From Chloroflexota bacterium (GTDB lineage Bacteria; Chloroflexota; Dehalococcoidia; Lucifugimonadales; Lucifugimonadaceae), in contig PCAX01000025.1 in the NCBI GenBank assembly GCA_002730795.1, positions 20,368 to 27,977 of the forward strand: a stretch of DNA of 7,610 bases, written 5' to 3'. The notes under the pieces are model-generated. The model had not been told where the DNA came from and did no database searches. It saw nothing but the letters and a program-made list of their open reading frames with translations. The position numbers and the translations under genes were made by a program. Shown here in pieces: positions 6,096 through 7,610 of the stretch (positions are counted from its first letter, which is position 1; each line of letters starts with the position of its first letter).

Positions 6096-6173
6096 AATTC
6101 TCCAATTTATATTCTATGAATCTCTGTTTCAAACACAACAGATAATTTGGTTTATACATAATTAACTTACAAT

Positions 6174-6560
6174 TTAGTGTGTCGGAACCTGTTTTCTACC
6201 CGCTACTGTTGACCGTTTTCCTCTTTTTGTCCTAGCATTTGTTTTAGTCCTTTGCCCTCTGGCAGGTAAACCCAATCTGTGCCTGTTACCACGATATGAC
6301 TTTATGTCACCTAACCGACGAACATTTAATTGAATTTCACGCTTTAAATCCCCTTCAATTACAAGGTTACTACTATCAACATTGTTCCTAAGGGTTCCTA
6401 ATTCTTCATCAGAAAGGTCTTTAACACGAACCGAATTAAGTTTGATACCTGATCTTTCAACAATTATTTTAGCTTGATAATTGCCAATACCAAAAATCGA
6501 TGTCAAAGCAACCTCGACCAAAATATTATCTGGGATGTTTACACCTGAAATTATTGCCAT
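6174..6560 (-). CDS. rpsM: 30S ribosomal protein S13
   Basis: S13 is a 30S head protein that forms bridges to the 50S subunit, and its C-terminal tail touches P-site tRNA. The 128-residue product is within the usual range. It shows ISGVNIPDN, VEVALTSIFGIGNYQAKIIVERSGI, VKDLSDEELGTLR, EGDLKREIQLNVRRLGDIKSYRGNRHRLGLPARGQRTKTNARTKRGKRSTVAGRK, and a short basic end. The ATG is 13 bp after the rpmJ stop. The sequence just upstream (AGAGAG) is only a weak Shine-Dalgarno, and an RNA hairpin lies about 22 bases upstream within rpmJ. It is the first gene of the classic alpha-operon block S13-S11-S4-alpha-L17. Confidence 0.97.
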   Translation of the reverse strand: MAIISGVNIPDNILVEVALTSIFGIGNYQAKIIVERSGIKLNSVRVKDLSDEELGTLRNNVDSSNLVIEGDLKREIQLNVRRLGDIKSYRGNRHRLGLPARGQRTKTNARTKRGKRSTVAGRKQVPTH

Positions 6561-6573
6561 GAAAGCTCTCTTA

Positions 6574-6690
6574 TTATCCCTGCCTAGATTTCAATCTAGG
6601 GTTGTTTTTATTGATAAGATAAACCCTGCCCTTGCGCCTGACAATTTTACTTCCAGGATGCTTAGCTTTTACTGATGCTTTTACTTTCAT
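6574..6690 (-). CDS. rpmJ: 50S ribosomal protein L36, zinc-free (C-minus) type
   Basis: L36 is the smallest 50S protein and binds domains of 23S rRNA late in assembly. I read 38 codons on the minus strand from ATG (6688-6690) to TAA (6574-6576). The protein starts MKVKASVKAKHPGSKIVRRK, continues GRVYLINKNNPRLK and ends SRQG. MKV, the RRKGRVYLI core and the SRQG end fit L36, as does the place between infA and rpsM. The usual zinc ligands, a CxxC near residues 11-14, a Cys near 27 and a His near 32, are replaced by HPGS, Asn and Leu/Arg. This is the C-minus form, with the KHPGSKIV block resembling the zinc-independent E. coli paralogue YkgO. GGGAAG upstream is a weak ribosome-binding candidate. 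The gene is too short for many gene callers. Confidence 0.93.
   Translation of the reverse strand: MKVKASVKAKHPGSKIVRRKGRVYLINKNNPRLKSRQG
6583..6600 (-). promoter_or_regulatory. Perfect inverted repeat (RNA hairpin) at the rpmJ 3' end
   Basis: The minus strand reads CCTAGATTGAAATCTAGG, a perfect palindrome-like repeat giving a 7-bp stem with a UGAA loop in the mRNA. It lies within the last rpmJ codons and ends about 22 bases before the rpsM ATG. On the minus strand it is not followed by a T run, so it is not a terminator for the cluster. It could affect rpsM translation or mRNA processing; that is inference. Confidence 0.4.
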
Positions 6691-6705
6691 ATTCTTCCCA
6701 CGTTT

Positions 6706-6924
6706 CTATTTAAATCTGTACGTAATGCGACCTCTAGTTAAATCATAAGTGGACAATTCGACTAATACCCTGTCACCTGGTAATACTCTTATAAAATTTT
6801 TTCTGATTTTGCCAGATGCATGAGCCAAGACCGAATGCCCGTTTGGTAAATCTACATTAAAATAGGCGTTTGGTAAAGCCTGGTTAACGACTCCCTCTAC
6901 TTCAATAGCTTCTTTCTTTGTCAT
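6706..6924 (-). CDS. infA: Translation initiation factor IF-1
   Basis: IF-1 binds the 30S A site during initiation and supports IF-2 and IF-3. The 72-residue product is exactly of typical length and forms a single OB-fold (S1-like) domain: IEVEGVVNQALPNAYFNVDLPNGHSVLAHASGKIRKNFIRVLPGDRVLVELSTYDLTRGRITYRFK. All parts of the family pattern are present, including HASGKIRKNFIRVLPGDRV and DLTRGRITYR. The ATG lies 3 bp after the map stop, and no Shine-Dalgarno is obvious in the preceding bases, so translation may be coupled to map. The stop TAG is 15 bp before rpmJ. Confidence 0.98.
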   Translation of the reverse strand: MTKKEAIEVEGVVNQALPNAYFNVDLPNGHSVLAHASGKIRKNFIRVLPGDRVLVELSTYDLTRGRITYRFK

Positions 6925-6927
6925 AAT

Positions 6928-7610
6928 TTAAATAGCTGTCAAAACTTCAGGGCCATCTTCAGTAACAACAACTGTATGTTCGAAATGGCACGACATAGAA
7001 CCATCCTTAGTTACGACCGTCCAATTGTCCTGTAATAACCGCGTTTTCCAATCGCCAGCAGTCACCATTGGTTCAATTGCCAAAGTCAAGCCAGGTAACA
7101 ATTTGATCCCGTTACCAGGCTCACCAATGTTTGGTACCTGTGGAGATTCATGAAGCTGACGACCTATACCATGCCCCACATACTCTCTAACAAGCTCATA
7201 ACCCTCTGATCTCACATACGATTCAATCGCATGAGAAATATCTCCCAATCTGTTTCCTACCATAACTTTATTTATTGCCCTATCTAGAGATTTTTTTGTA
7301 ATCTCTACAATTCCTTTGTGTTTTCTTTTGTCTTTTCCAGCTATAGCCGTAACGGCGTGATCACTGTAGAACCCATCTACAATTGCTCCACAATCAATTG
7401 TAACGACGTCCCCTTCCAAAATAACTCGGTCACTTGGTATTCCATGAACGATCTCTTCATTCACAGATATACAGGCGACCGCTGGAAAACCGTACAAACC
7501 AAGAAACGCCGGTTTCGCTCCGGCTTTTTCTATATCAATTCGGGTAATCGCATTAAGCTCTTCTGTAGTAATGCCCGGTTCCATCGCGCTAAAAGCGTTT
7601 CGCACTGCAA
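6928..7610 (-). CDS. map: Methionine aminopeptidase type I, 5' end missing
   Basis: The enzyme removes the initiator methionine from new proteins whose second residue is small. The frame stays open to the window edge, so the N-terminal ~25 residues are missing. A GTG at 7603-7605 is an internal Val, not the start. Counting from that Val, the five metal ligands are all present with the E. coli spacing: Asp71 (IDCG), Asp82 (YSDHAVT), His145 (GHGIG), Glu178 (AIEPM) and Glu209 (CHFEHTVVV). The substrate-side His54 in NEEIVHGIPS is also there. FLGLYGFPA and the ending TEDGPEVLT fit the bacterial type Ia family with no extra N-terminal zinc domain visible. Its place upstream of infA matches the usual spc-operon end, where adk or secY would be expected next outside the window. 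Confidence 0.97.
   Translation of the reverse strand, partial: AVRNAFSAMEPGITTEELNAITRIDIEKAGAKPAFLGLYGFPAVACISVNEEIVHGIPSDRVILEGDVVTIDCGAIVDGFYSDHAVTAIAGKDKRKHKGIVEITKKSLDRAINKVMVGNRLGDISHAIESYVRSEGYELVREYVGHGIGRQLHESPQVPNIGEPGNGIKLLPGLTLAIEPMVTAGDWKTRLLQDNWTVVTKDGSMSCHFEHTVVVTEDGPEVLTAI

Noticed and set aside
5658..6119. Plus-strand open frame of 153 codons opposite rpsK
   Set aside because: It lies antisense to S11, which is conserved over its full length; the antisense product resembles no family I recognise and is a shadow.
6096..6173. Possible promoter or leader structure in the 78-bp gap between rpsM and rpsK
   Set aside because: TTGTGT with TAGAAT at a 16-base spacing can be found on the minus strand, and CTGTT/AACAG makes a 5-bp stem, but both are what AT-rich DNA gives by chance. 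Not listed as a feature.
7603..7605. GTG as the start of map
   Set aside because: The frame continues to the window edge and the family has about 25 more residues before this point, so the gene is simply cut.

Overview
This window is a stretch of bacterial housekeeping DNA: two translation-termination genes on the plus strand meet, tail to tail, a long ribosomal-protein/RNA polymerase cluster on the minus strand. Every kilobase is coding; the longest gap between genes is 78 bp, and there is no tRNA, rRNA, mobile element or CRISPR array. The DNA is AT-rich (roughly 40% G+C by eye). The gene order map-infA-rpmJ-rpsM-rpsK-rpsD-rpoA-rplQ-truA-rplM-rpsI is the classic bacterial order of the distal spc, alpha and L13/S9 operons. 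The flavour of some proteins (TruA with ASRTDSGVHA, RpoA with LGNPLRRSLLGALPG, a cysteine-bearing S4) suggests Chloroflexota, perhaps a marine Dehalococcoidia/SAR202-like lineage. That placement is a tentative inference from remembered family patterns.

Plus strand, 1-1523: the C-terminal part of prfA (peptide chain release factor RF1, cut by the window's left edge), then prmC, the methyltransferase that modifies the glutamine of the RF1 GGQ motif. Substrate and modifying enzyme are 8 bp apart and probably co-transcribed.

Minus strand, 1529-7610, read right to left: map (cut by the right edge), infA, rpmJ (38 codons), rpsM, rpsK, rpsD, rpoA, rplQ, truA, rplM, rpsI. Spacing is -4 to +15 bp for most pairs, with modest gaps before rpsD, rpsK and rpsM start or stop regions, so a single polycistronic unit is likely. 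The genes supply initiation (IF-1), N-terminal Met removal, 30S proteins S13, S11, S4 and S9, 50S proteins L36, L17 and L13, the RNA polymerase alpha subunit and tRNA pseudouridine synthase TruA.

The most unusual feature is the C-terminal half of L13. After a normal core of about 142 residues the protein continues for about 150 residues of Lys/Ala/Ser/Thr-rich repeats encoded by ten 36-bp DNA units, resembling a histone H1-like basic tail. Other oddities: an L36 lacking the zinc cysteines although S4 keeps four; an N-terminal extension and an acidic, repeat-encoded C-terminal tail on RpoA; a TTG start and a nine-A tract at the start of truA; and only 5 bp, with no visible terminator, between the converging prmC and rpsI stop codons.
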